From positions 744,001 through 808,000 of the forward strand of contig BLZA01000017.1 in NCBI GenBank assembly GCA_013423385.1: a stretch of 64,000 nt of DNA. The letters run 5' to 3'. Both the position numbers and the translations under genes were made by a program. Source of the stretch: Naganishia liquefaciens. Its lineage: Eukaryota > Basidiomycota > Tremellomycetes > Filobasidiales > Filobasidiaceae. The notes under the pieces are model-generated. The model searched no databases. It was not told the origin of the DNA and saw only the letters and a program-made list of their open reading frames with translations. Below, piece after piece: positions 46,348-58,100 of this stretch. Position 1 is the stretch's first letter, and each line of letters starts with the position of its first letter.

Positions 46348-48277
46348 ATGCCCTACGAGCACACATCTCTCTCGCAATCTCAAGCGGCAACGGTCCAACT
46401 CCTTGTTTCGCAAGTCGCTCGAGCCTTTTTTGATCCACCTTATGTCGTCATACTCGAGCGTCTCATGACAACCCGAGATTTGTGGGGCGAGATGGAACTC
46501 ACGCATGCGGTCGGGCTCGGGCAGGCCAAGAAGGAGTTGAATAAGTTCATGGTGGGGCTGATGAAGCAGCGATTGGTGAAGAGGTCTGTAGCAGATTGTT
46601 GCCACTCTCCCTTTCCCAGGATCTGGAGAGTTGACCCGAGCCATCATATGCCATGCAATATCACAGTTATGTTAACACCGAGCGGAAACTAGACCAAGCC
46701 ATCGTGAACGGCAAGTTTACGCGCCCCAACGTTCAGCGGACGTACTATTACATTGACTACCACGATTTTACCGACGTTGTCAAGTATCGATTGGCTGTTA
46801 TGCGGCTCAAGCTGGAAGCAACATTGAAAGTGGCAAGTACACTAATGTCAAAGGGTTGGCGAGCTTAGTGATTGATAGCATTCCGGCACCACAGGAAGTC
46901 AACCAGAACGACTATGTCTGTCCACGCTGCAAGAAACAGTTCAATCAACTCGACGTTGCTTCACTTGTAGCCTTGACTGCCAGTGCTGGGAGGTTCGATC
47001 TCTGTTGCGATGTCTGCGGAACGGAGATCGTGCAGAAAAGCAAAGTGTCAGGCGCTCAACAAGGCGAACAAGAGTTAGACGCCGTCAATGCCAGAATGCA
47101 GAAATTCAACGAGCAAACGCATGGCATCCGTCGGACTTTGCAGCTTGTGGAAAAGATCCGCTATGAAAAGTAAGTTGAGCTCCTGGCAACATTATGAGAA
47201 TGCGACTTACGGACGACAATCTTCCGCCTTTCGCCGTTCGTCTTTCGCCTTTCGCAGAATTGATCCCCTCGCATGGCTCGTCCGCCATATTCCAGAGACA
47301 GTCGTGTTCGAGCTAGATGAAGATGGGAATCCGATCAAAGGTAGCGACAAGCCGCCAGAAATTGCGACGTCTGCTCCTGGCGGCTTGGTGGTTGTGGAAG
47401 ATGACGAAGGCAAAGCCAAGCGGGAAGAGGAACAAAGACGGTTGGCGGAAAGGCAAATGTACGTGAGCCATCCCCATTCCATCCCACGCTTATCCTATTG
47501 AATCACTCATGTGGCCTTTTTGCAGGCTCCAAAATGCCCTACCCCAGTGGCACACCCACTCTACTGTTTCTGGCGATCAAACAGGGCTCGGTCTTGCCCA
47601 TGCCGAGCGACAAGCGCGACTCGCATCCAACGGTAAAGGACGAGTCAGCAATGAAGGCGGAACAGGTCTCGGTGATGGGCAAGCCGGGGCCGAGCAAGAC
47701 GGTAAGTGCGATGAACTTCTGGCCAGCACTTGAATCTCAAGCCCATCTTTTCCAGATCTTTCCACCTACTATGCTTCTTTGGAAGCCGCGCCGGACGCCA
47801 CGGATTCGACCATGACAAGCAGCGTATCAAAGAAAACAGAAACGCCAGCCCTCGATGGCGACGAGGACGATGAGATGGAAGATGTCTCGATGGGCCCTAG
47901 CAAGACGGCTGGACCGTCTAGCGCGCCTCTACCCATCGAAACTTCTGCAGAAGACAAAGATGAAGAGGATGACTTTGAGGAGACAGCCGTTCCGACAGCA
48001 AGCGTCACTGAAGCTGACGGTGACGCTGCAGGAGACGAGGTGGATCCGAACACCATTGTCATGGGTCCGTTTTTCCTTGGAAGGTTGCCAATCAAGTTCT
48101 AATCCTTCTTCCCTCAGTCAATGGCGAACCCATGCCACTGTCACAGGTACAAGATAATGAAGATCTGCTGGACCAGATGACGCCAGACGAATACAGCGTA
48201 AGTTACTGCCTTAATGTTGTTTCGCAGCTCATGTCGAAAAACCTTGTTAGGCATATTTCCGTCTTTTGGATGTCTGA
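46348..48277 (+). CDS. TFA1: TFIIE large (alpha) subunit
   Basis: RNA polymerase II general initiation factor that recruits and stimulates TFIIH. Exons 46348-46583, 46667-46829, 46895-47169, 47258-47458, 47526-47701, 47756-48064, 48118-48197, 48251-48277; 488 residues. The N-terminal winged helix (about 10-110) has VARAFFDPPYVVILERLM and the wing tip YYYIDYHDF. A zinc ribbon follows: CPRCKKQF ... CCDVC, four cysteines. A helical region ends in an Arg/Glu coil (KREEEQRRLAERQM). The C-terminal third is acidic (DGDEDDEMEDVSM, EDKDEEDDFEE), the part known to touch TFIIH, ending DEYSAYFRLLDV. The junction after exon 2 uses a gtggca donor; it is the least certain. Convergent with the next gene, 156 bases away. 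Confidence 0.94.
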
Positions 48278-48433
48278 ACGCGGGCGGAGCTTTCGTTGTT
48301 ATCTGCCGATCTGCGCTTGAGATCTCGCATCTGGCCACGAAGATAGCCCAAATGATATTCTATGGGATCAGATAGAGGCATCAATGCTGTCGCAGGATGG
48401 TAACGAAATCTCTTCAGCTTCTACTTTCATGCT

Positions 48434-49648
48434 TTACTTTTCCTCTACAATCTTGTTGATGAGGGTGCCCACACCATGAGAAACCTCCACGCGGAATTCG
48501 TCGCCAGCGTGCAGCAAATTCTTGGGATCGGATGACCATCCGACACCTGCCGGGGTCCCCGTAAGGATGATTGTGCCCGGCTTAAGGGTTGTGCCCTGTG
48601 ACAGGAACGAAACGATCTTGGGTACAGTGAAAATCAGGTCACTGGAAAGAGCAAAATCTTGAGAGTCAACGGTACGCGGCAATGATTGTTGCGTCACTCA
48701 CTCGAGCTTGCTTTCCTGTACAACCGTTCCGTTCTTGGTACCCTTGATGTACATGTCACCGATGTTCTTGACTTGCGAGGCAGGCACGAATGCGGGACCG
48801 ATGGGACAAGCTCCATCGAACGATTTCGAATAACACCACTGCGACTGGGCAAACTGCTGAGCGCGCGAAGAGACGTCGTTGGAAGCAGTGTAGCTACCGC
48901 GACACTTATCAGCGGATGGTCTTGGTGACGAGAACGAATGAGCTCACCCGGCAACGTATTGCATAGCATCCGCCTCAGAAACATTCTTGCACGCCTTGCC
49001 AATCACCACAACCTATGCCAAGAACCCGGGTCAACACAGACAAAATGACATCAGGAAAGGATTGCTCACCAGCTCCGATTCATAATCTGCTGCATTGTCA
49101 CCGGCGTACGCTTTCGGAATGACGGTAGGCGCCGGGTATGGGTCTGCAAGCGCGGTCGATGCTTTCCTGTAGAGGTGTCAGACCAGGATGTCTTTCGGCG
49201 AAATCGACTAACATAAAGAGGACTGGTACCGTCGGAAGAGCCATCTTGACCTCGTGAGCATGGTTGACGTACTATTCATTATGGTGAGTAAGCAGTTCAA
49301 ACGGAAGATGAGACCACTCGTAACCCACATTCAGTCCAATGCAACGGATAGTTCCAACCTCTTCTTCCGCTAGAGGACTCAGCAGTCTCGAGACTTCGGC
49401 TGTATCACCCGTCTTTTCGCCAGGGCTCAGCACCGACTTTCCAGAGAACACAGAGATCTTGATCGGCTCGGAATTGTAGGAAGCGAGACCAACATCTTGC
49501 GAGGGATCTTGAGGTTCACCGATGACGGGTTCGTTCCCCGACTTTGGAATGAAGCGCACGAGACCTGTTAAGATCATCAGCATTCAGATGATTTGGGAAA
49601 GGTATACCAAAAGGGCGTACGGGCGTAGTTGGATGAAGCAGTTGACAT
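48434..49648 (-). CDS. fumarylacetoacetate hydrolase family protein (FAHD1-like)
   Basis: Metal-dependent hydrolase/decarboxylase acting on beta-diketo acids such as acylpyruvates or oxaloacetate. Start ATG at 49648 (MSTASSNYARLVRFIP). Family marks: GLN then YVNHAHEV (the GLNY..HA.E motif split by an intron), LFMKASTALADP (equivalent to the KPSTAL motif), VVVIGKACKNV, GYTASNDVSSR, SFDGACPIGPAF, DLIFTVPKIVSFLSQGTTLKPG and TGTPAGVG near the end. Ends NKIVEEK. The core acidic metal ligands (His-Ala-His-Glu and the Asp of SNDVS) are present. About six exons. Which substrate it uses cannot be read; the true fumarylacetoacetase is longer at the N terminus. Confidence 0.9.
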
Positions 49649-50265
49649 GTTTTGAAAACCAAACGGCCGGTTGGATGGATAAACGGTCCGAAATGTGAGA
49701 TTGTGACGGGCGACGGCGAGTTGTCGTTGAAGAATCATGCACAATGCCGAACAAACCGAGTTGAGCGATACCGCGATGCAAGACTGTCTCGTTATGAAGT
49801 CCTTGTTTCCCGAAGCGAATCAAGGCTGCAACATCTCGGGAATATGAGATGCCCAACCCGAAGTCGAGACAGGCCGAAAGCAGACATGCGGACCGATAAT
49901 GTGCCTCCCTGCGTCGGCGATGCGCGTGTGGGTCCCGCGGGTGGATCGCATGCCCCGCTTTCCGGTCGCGGCTTGTCCGTGCGAGCGAGATCATTCCCGA
50001 TGTTGGAGCATTGCCTGCTTCGCCTATGCTCTCCGCTAACAAGGTCCCCACCGGCATCCACATCGAATGTGATGGTAGCCTCGACCGAAGCCGAGGTATG
50101 CAGACCACCATTTTCTGGCCGGCCGAACAACGCATGTGCACGAATCGTGAAAGACGGATGACTTATGCGCAAGACAATGCGCTATTTGCTTATTATCGTT
50201 CACAGAACGACCCCTTTAGCAGTCAGACCCATCAGAGGCCAGACTAGCAAACCAAGCATATCAAA
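49649..50265. other. intergenic, divergent
   Basis: 617 bases between the start of the minus-strand FAH gene and the plus-strand Dabb gene. Overlapping open frames on both strands here are high-GC artefacts with no motifs. Presumably contains both promoters. Confidence 0.5.
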
Positions 50266-50775
50266 ATGGGCAGTGAGTCGTGCTTCATCAAGAGTCGTCC
50301 TGCCTGCTCCGTCCAGACTCGCAGCTAACTTGACTTTGACTTCTTGTCTCCTTCCTTGACAGAAATCGTACACATCGTGGTATGTCCCGCTCAAATCCTT
50401 TGGGGTAATCTTCCAGGCTAAGACCTCCTTGAAACAGCTATGGAAGTTGAAGGACACTCCCGAGGCTCAATCTCAAGTCGAGAAAATCAAGGACTTGCCC
50501 TCGTCTGGTCGGGTGGTCTGCGAAATGGGCTCAAACCATATCGTCGGTGATGCACGAAGTCAGGGATATAATTGGGGAATGTATAGCGTCTGGAATTCCA
50601 AAGAGGAACTTCACGCTTATGCCATCAGTCAGGAGCACGTCGAGTGAGTATGGTTTATGAGTTCTGCAAACGCTCGTGATACTAATTCCTGCTCTCCAGC
50701 TGTGCCAATAATCATGTCAAGCCAAATACCAATGGATCATTGGCGTATGACTGGGAACTACCAGAGGGGATGTAG
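50266..50775 (+). CDS. stress-responsive A/B-barrel (Dabb) domain protein
   Basis: Small dimeric ferredoxin-like barrel protein. Exons 50266-50272, 50363-50379 (17 nt), 50417-50643, 50700-50775; 108 residues, the usual size for one Dabb domain. Seen: MGKIVHIV (first strand), a helix LKQLWKLKDTPEAQSQVEKIKDLP, a strand around RVVCEMGSN, then SQGYNWGMYSVWNSKEELHAYAISQEH, matching the family's ARAQGYTHGLVVTF...YxxHxxH pattern. The first coding exon is 7 nt and the second 17 nt, so most gene finders would miss the start. The join after VHIV is my best reading. Members bind small hydrophobic or polyketide ligands or have no known role. Confidence 0.75.
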
Positions 50776-51394
50776 GGCGCTACCCATCTCCAAAAGCGTC
50801 TGCGGCAATCCGCTTGCTCTCATAAGTTGTATCCGACAGATGGACAGACAAATGGCATGGCACATCCTTCCCTGACAGGAATACTGCAAGTCGCTCTGAA
50901 GATGGCGATGCCTGTAGCCGCACCAACTGCGTAAGCGGTCATTCATGGGGGTAGCGCGGCGAATCAGGAGTTCGGATAAAGCAGAGATCGTTCTTGGCTC
51001 CTTATGGCATAGATAGGCGATTGATAGCGGTCGGAATAACAGAAGTGATTGGGCGGCTGTCATCACAGATGGTTCTTTGGATGAAGACGCTGCTCTCGGT
51101 GCAGCGATGACAACATGCCACTGAACCATGAATTGCTGGATCAGAGCAGCTATATATCAGAGCACAGGGTACCGGTTGGACGCCTAACGATCGGTAAGGT
51201 CAGCCGAATCAGCTTCCGTTGACTTCGCTCGGCTATTTTGCGAGACCTTCAAGGCGCTTGAATACAGAATGAGAGGAATCCCACCACACGACCGTGTCAG
51301 GGTCGAGAAGAGCACCTCTTGAGGCGACCATACACAACAGCGCTTTCAAGCACACCTGTCAACACGATCCGTAACAGACGGCTTACGAGATGAT
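50776..51394. other. intergenic
   Basis: 619 bases between two plus-strand genes. A minus-strand open frame at 50758-51129 overlaps the Dabb 3' end antisense and shows no motif. Nothing else seen. Confidence 0.55.
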
Positions 51395-53308
51395 ATGAGC
51401 TCGCATCTCCTCGCGCCCTCTGCAATTCGACATCACCTCCGAGCGCTGGGAACTCGAATATCGCCCTTCTTTGTTTCGCTTCCGAACCAAGTGGTGAACA
51501 TCCTCTTGGTCCTTCCGGCTCTGGTCTTTCTCGTGCTATACATCTACAATGAACGGCAATCCGCACATGTCAAGACTGCCTTGGAATTTGAAAAGGTTGT
51601 CTGGCCGCAGTATTTTGGGTTTCCCGATTGGTATGGACGTCCGCAAGCGCCGCCGGTCTCAGAAGAAGCGGTGAGTCCCGATGCATCATCGCTTCAGGCA
51701 ATAGAAACCCCATGGAACCCAGAGGAATCTCGCAAGGCCGTTACCCATGAGCACCCGAGGCGTATCCTTTGCCTGATTCGTGAGTCGAGAAGTCAAAAAG
51801 CGTGCAGCGTGAGCTCATTTCACGTTTCAGCTTCCGATGTCAAACTTCATGAGCAAAATGTGTTCCTGCATGATCTGCAAGCGCTTGCCGCGACTTCGAA
51901 TGACATGGAAGTCGTGCTCCGCCAGGGCGATAACGTGGAACCAGATGCTTCGCCATGCTGGGATTGGCTCATTACGTTCGGCAGCGGTTAGTAAAACCAA
52001 TCGTGTTGGACCCTCGACTGACATCAATCGTCTCTGATATTCCAAGTCGACCCCGTCTTCCCGGTAAAGGATTGCAGTCCCGTTATCATCAAGTATGTGG
52101 CCGTCTGCATCGATTCTCGCTCGGTTTCTGACGAATTTTGCAGTGAACCCAACATGTTGCGCGATGACTTCGATCCGATGCGAGAACTAAGGCATAATGT
52201 TTGTTGGCAAAGGCCATGCGACACTCACGATGGCCGCTAACGCTTATTCTGGTGTACAGGTCACGCTTCTGACGGAAGCCAGCAACGAACAGATCCACTT
52301 GGTATTGGCCTTGCTTTACGGCGAGTCATTCAAGCACACCAAGATCCCTCCACCCTCGCAGCTGTCTTCCATTATCGGGCTTGTGCACCAATCTTCGCCA
52401 TCCGCAGACCCGCTTACATTCTTCCCCGATTCTCATATGTCTGGCTGGAAGCGCAAGCGGGTCACGCTCTTCCTTGGTTCTCAATCGCAAAGGGCTATTA
52501 CAGAGGACTTAGGCAGGAAAGAAGCCATCAAAGATCTTCTTCCGCACGGCTGGTCCGTCTTCTTCGGTAAATGGCATGGATGACATCTAGCGCATCATAC
52601 TGAGACGAAACCTGCCATGCAGAAAAGGATCCCCTGCAATCCAGCATGTGGCAATCCGTCACGGGACAGCAATTGCCGCAAGACTGGGAAGGAACAATAA
52701 ATCGACGCTTGGATTACAACGAGGAGGTTGCGATGACGATGCGGAACAGTGGGATCTGCCTTTTCGCTGAGGAAATACATTCAAGGATATTGTCTCACAG
52801 GTTCGTCATGACATGTTTTCGCTCGGACTTTCTGGCTCATGGCATAAGCCGTCGCCTTTCTGGTCAATGGTCTTCGCCTTGCCTCTATAGAATGATTCAG
52901 GCGATGCTCTCTGGTTGCGTTGTGGCCACCGTAACCCCTTCAGTGTATATAAGTAAGCCTTATTCGCTTGCTCCCCATGCCCCATATGGATCCTGACAGT
53001 GCTGTCGTCTTATCACAGAAGCTATTGCCGACTTGATTGTACCGCTTGATCCGCTGCGATCGCTGAGCACGGTGAACTGGGCAAAGGGTAGTATTGCGTC
53101 AAGCCTCCTCCCTCAACTCGTGCAGATCAGCGGTATCATCTCCGCTTACACAGCCGAGGACTTGGATGAAAAGGCGCTTTGGGCTTTCATGTTTGCACGA
53201 GAGAGATTCACTCCAAGGCGGAAACTACACGAAGTAGGCAAAGTAGTGGAGAAATGGCGTGCCGGCGGGAGGGGCCTGCAGTTACCAGGAGGATTCCACG
53301 ATATATGA
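51395..53308 (+). CDS. type II membrane protein, probable GT-B glycosyltransferase
   Basis: Exons 51395-51986, 52047-52092, 52144-52198, 52260-52566, 52623-52800, 52891-52952, 53019-53308; 509 residues, phases close. One membrane anchor at about residues 33-50 (VNILLVLPALVFLVLYIY) behind a short cytoplasmic tail, as in Golgi enzymes. The lumenal part ends with GICLFAEEIHSRILSHRMIQ followed by AMLSGCVVATVTPS; this resembles the C-terminal SxRxxEAMxxGCVPVV motif of exostosin-like and related GT-B enzymes. No DxD motif is obvious, which fits GT-B. I cannot place it in a CAZy family with confidence. A role in protein, lipid or capsule glycans is inference. The match of spliced motif across the 52801-52890 intron supports the model. 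Confidence 0.6.
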
Positions 53309-55106
53309 ATGGCATAAAACGCTCCTGCCTTTACAACATCCAGATTGAACAGTAATCAGTCATCTGACTCTTTGTTACAGTCAAACGCGCGAAATGCTGG
53401 TCTGGTCACCTTCGATTAATGCACTGCGGGTATGCGATGGAGGTTATTGTCAATCCTGCATAACGCGAGTCAAGGCCGCCTCCGTTGTCTGCTGTTTCAG
53501 AGAATCTTATAGAGAATGCTGTACCAAGGAGGAGTGAGATGTTGCCTTGCGAGATGCAGCCAGATGAAGATCACTCAGGATTCGGATTGCATATTGCATT
53601 GTGAGCAAAATAAACCGTTCTGACAAGGAATATGAAGACAGCCAGAGAACTTGATAGGAGAACAGTATGCTCGGAAGTTCCCGACGTGAACAGAAAAGCA
53701 CGCAAATTTAGTATCAAGCAAGCTACACGTCGTCATTACGGGTTGCGAGAGCGGGAGCAATTTGTTGAATTATATGGTTTGAGGTTGAACGTGACACCGA
53801 CCAACGTCGTACAAGCCGAACGAGGTAGCCGCTACTCTCACTTGTCCATATGTCTCTAATCATGACGATGATATGCCTCTCAAGCTTTGCTAGAGCGAGG
53901 GTCGTGATAATGATACGAGCGGTATACAAGTCCGCAGTTTGAGACGCGTCGTAGCGACGTGTCGATGACCAACCAGTTCAGTCGAGCCAGACGACCAGAC
54001 GTTTTCAATCCGGGATGGGAACTGCCTCATGCTGTAACTGCGAAACGCGAGCAGCGACGCGAAGGACTCTCACGTTGACAAACACTGCTCAACCTTGGGG
54101 GAGCTCGTCAGGGACGTTGATACAGTGATTCCTGGTGACATTCGCGCATTCTCGCGCAACCACGCAACCACCAGCCTGCGGATCGCCCGTTTGCTTCCGA
54201 AAGGTCGACTACTGAGGAACCGCGCTAGATACTGGGTTCACGCACGAGGCTCCAGAGGCACAATTGCCTGCAGGCGTCGTGAAACCCTCTAGGTTCCATT
54301 TCTAGTTCAGAGCTAATCCTCTACCAAATGCAATAGTGGGCACTATTACCACGGACATCTAGCTATTGTCCATTGCTAGTTCTATCCTGGGATCAGTGCT
54401 ACTGCTCGGCTGCCGGCTTCGGTCAATCAGGGTGTTGCGACCCGTTGTCGAGCACTGACGAGCACGGGCTACAGACAGCTTGTCCCCGCCATCGCTGATT
54501 CGAGACACGGCGCCGGCTCTTGATCGTCCTCCAATACTGTTCATCTGCCAACGATCTTCTCACGGCCGACGTCGATTGTGCACGGACCGCTGAACTAGGG
54601 CGTTATTGTAATCAACTTGAAGATCGTCCTTTGCGCCCTGACGCAACCAGCGGATTCCTTTGACGCGGTGATTTGACGGAAAGATCTTCAAGTGCGAAAT
54701 TTCAGGAGGCAAAAGGTGCCCGGGTCGGAGTGAAAGGGATTCTCGCTGTAAGTCTCTTCGCATCATCTGTCACATGGTCGATAAGTCCAACCAAATGGCT
54801 CAAGCAACGCATCTTCAGCTACAACCATTCATCTTTGTTACTTCTAACTCACGGTATCATTCGTCAGGATTCCAGACAGCAAGAAAACAGACCGGACATC
54901 CAGGACTTGAAAGGATATCAAGCTCAGCTGGAAGAGGGCCATGCCAATGCTGCAAAGGTGATATTCACTGAAAGCCCCGTCTAGACCCCTTGGTCAGCGT
55001 ATATTCTCTTAACCATCAACCTTTGCCGTGAGCTTGAAAACAAGAATCTTCCGCTTACTCGGCTGACCACTCCCGCTTCTTTCCGTTTGCCTAGCACAAT
55101 CCTCCA
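53309..55106. other. 1.8-kb intergenic region upstream of RIM15
   Basis: Mostly featureless. A coding-like two-exon fragment sits at 54673-54984; the rest shows no gene, tRNA or element ends. The last 120 bases are presumably the RIM15 5' UTR. Confidence 0.5.
54673..54984 (+). other. coding-like two-exon fragment, unknown
   Basis: An open frame to 54747, a 120-nt GT-AG stretch with a good CTAAC branch site, then 54868-54984 in phase. The join reads GVKGILADSRQQEN followed by a charged helix and ends TESPV. GxKGxLAD faintly recalls the N-terminal region of phosducin-like proteins, but no thioredoxin domain follows and no ATG precedes. Alternatively it is a 5' UTR exon set of RIM15. Confidence 0.25.
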
Positions 55107-58100
55107 ATGTCTTCTCAGAATAATGAGGAAGTCTTCTTCCTCGATGACATTGGTTCGCCACCGGCGGCTCCTTCTCGGGGTTTGACATCGTCACCCGTCC
55201 AGGCGTCTTCGACTACTCCCACGGAAACGGCCAATAGCTCGCGAGGCTCAAGTCCAACTGCATCTCCGCATCGTTCGGTGATAGATATACCCAGCGTTGG
55301 TCAAGCCCAGAAGAGCCCTGGCCTCTCGCAAGCAGGTCCGCCGCCATTATTGGGACCACCTATCGTGCCCATAGCAAAACCGGCACCGAGCTCGTCCATG
55401 CTGCTTGGCTCTTCTCCCTTACTGCACAAACGCCCCATATATGCAACCCCTTCCGCTCCTTCTCCACTCGCCCGAGCTTCGATAGTGCCTCAATTTTCGG
55501 ATTGCGACAGCTCGTCCAACGACTCCGCGATTTTGTCCGATGAAGAGGAAGAGGTAGCTAGTACCGCCGCAGGAAGGGTCGCAGACACCAGGGAAGCAAC
55601 TATCGGTCCGCCAGCTTTCGCCGAACGAGAAAAGTTCACCTTGGGGTCCCCTCGAACGTTCGCCACGGAACGGCCCAGTACGACGTCTTACGGAGGGGCG
55701 GTGACGCCGGGAGCTCTTCTGAAGGGTAAACGGTCGGACAGCGGATCTAGCCAGAGTCAGACTTCGAGCAGTAGCGGCGGCGTTGCGGTCCCACATCAAA
55801 GAGATCAACTCACTTCAACAACCTACGCACCACTTTACGGAGGATCGCCCTTGTCGAATCAGTCTTATCCTCGCCATCGGAGCGAAAGCTTTGGCTCATT
55901 CATGGGACCTTTGATGAATACGGATTCGAGTGGCGGGTCGCGAAAGCGCAGTGACAGCATTGGGTCTACGACCGCACGTTCCGGCGTCATGCCTCCGGGA
56001 GCGACTGTCGTCGGCAGCGCTTTGGGTCTCAATCCTACGACATCTGATCACCAACGCGCAATGGAGAAGGGAACTCAGAGGGAGGCTTGGCCCATGGACG
56101 CTGCCCTATCAGGCTCTCTGGGCACATCCATAGGCACCTCGTTGTCGTTGTCGCCCAGAGCTAGTCCCAGGCGCGAGCGAGCGAGCGTCAGGGCATCCTC
56201 AAGCCTTACAGGAGAGAGGTACGCTCTACCAAGACAGAAAGATCAGCTTCAGCCTCCTGATATTCCCCTTCATTCTCCAGCCCCATAAGGTCGCGTCGGT
56301 TATCTGAGTTTTCGCATTCTGGGTCAGAAGGTCGCAGGCTGTCAGTGAGCAGCAGTAGTGGTCTCTCGCGCAGTCTGGCGGCCCCCATAGTGCCTCATGC
56401 GATCTCACAAATATCACCTCTGAATCCTCTCCCTTCGCCTTGGGGAAACTCTGGTGACGATTCAAGAAATACCGCAAGATCCGCACACAGTGATAGCTCA
56501 TCATCCGGTGGAGCGATACGCCTCAATCGAGTGCCGACGTCTGTGCGCCTCGCTACAGACCTCCTCAAGTCCACGCCCAGCACACCGTCGAGCGATTCTA
56601 GCATGATCATTCCACCATTATCGGCCTCAACAAGCCGTCAAGCCAGCGGTGATGGACGCAAACATCTGGAAACCGAACTCGTCGCGACCATACCGTCCAC
56701 GCCGGTTGCTACTCGGAATACGACTCCGGAGGAGGTTCCGGTCATCGAGTCGTCTCCGAGCGATTACCCTATGCTGTCTTCTGCAATAATGATGGCAGCA
56801 GATATACCGCTCTCATCTGGTCCAGCTCGTCTCCCAAAGGCTGCCAGAAGGGTCAGAGCCTCCTTGCCTCCGCCTAGTGCATTTACACCTCTAAACGATC
56901 CTCCAGCTGAATCGCCTCCTCTACCAGAAGGATTGCTCTCAGGCGTTCCGCACCGCACGTCATGGCAAGGACCATTTCTGGATCCTGGAATGGCTGCTCT
57001 TGGTTCTCGAGGGGAGGATCTGATGGCTTCACCGCGCGACAGGTCTCACTCCGATACTGACGCTCTCACCATTCAGACGACGCCGAGAGATACTGGTCGA
57101 GAAATTACGCTTTCTACCAGCTTGGCAGGCGAAGAAGGGAGCTTCTCTGATTATAACGACGATGCTCAAGGCCAGATCCAGACCCGGAGGGATTCCGAGC
57201 GATCTTTGGACATGACACAGGGATTGGCGGATACTGCGGGGGACGCAGCGAGGCACGCAAACTTGATCATGCAAACCAGGAGAGCCAAAATCCAAAAGTG
57301 GAGGCCCGCAAGCGCCGAAACGCAGAAAGGACCTTTCGGGCAAGAACCGTCCGGAAAATCCGTCATTCCACGCCTTGCTAGAACCTTGAGTGTGCCCCGG
57401 CTTGACAACACAGCTGCTATGCAATCGGAGTCTCCCTCCGCGTGGGACTTCGGTAAGGGTGAGAATACCCCGGCGGTGCAGCAACTGGATACCTCGATAA
57501 TCTTGTTGGGCCCTTCGCAAGAGGGGCCCGTGCCGTGTCCTTCCGGTCTACCGATCAGTTCCAGAGACGGCCTCAGCCTGCGCATACCGGGAGCGCCCGC
57601 CGACGCCACAGGTGCCGCTACAATGGAGAAATCGCCCAGCTCGAATAGCAACGTGAATGGAATCGAATGGGTCGACTGGCTGGACGAGTATAAGAAATAC
57701 AAGGAGGCGAAAATCCGATCTGAAGAGGAGGCGGCACGATCCTCAACGACCTCGACTACTCGACCGTCTCAACATCAACAGCTTATCCCCGAGCCTATGC
57801 TCCAGCTGCCAGCTCCTGTGCAAGCCACTGCCGAAGAGTCCAGCACAACCAAATCGTTGCAGCACTCGCCAATCTCCCCAAAGCAATCGATTCCGCAACT
57901 ACCGTCGCCGGTGGACGTCTCTGCCAAGGTCGTCCATTCTACAAGATCACACGAGGCTCCTCCGACCAAGCTCTCTAGAGCGCTCAGTCAGACTGGCGAG
58001 ATGCTGCAAAGAACCGTTTCCCGCACAGATGCCAAAAGGCACCCAAGTCTGCCGTCCTCTGCCACATCAACTGCATCGCTGAGACAAACGTCGCTTTCTC

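Noticed and set aside
47221-47257. pyrimidine-rich tandem cttycgccttt tract
   Set aside because: It is the polypyrimidine tract before a TFA1 acceptor site; ordinary intron content.
49792-50161. overlapping open frames on both strands upstream of the Dabb gene
   Set aside because: No motifs, no splice structure, mutually antisense; treated as promoter DNA.
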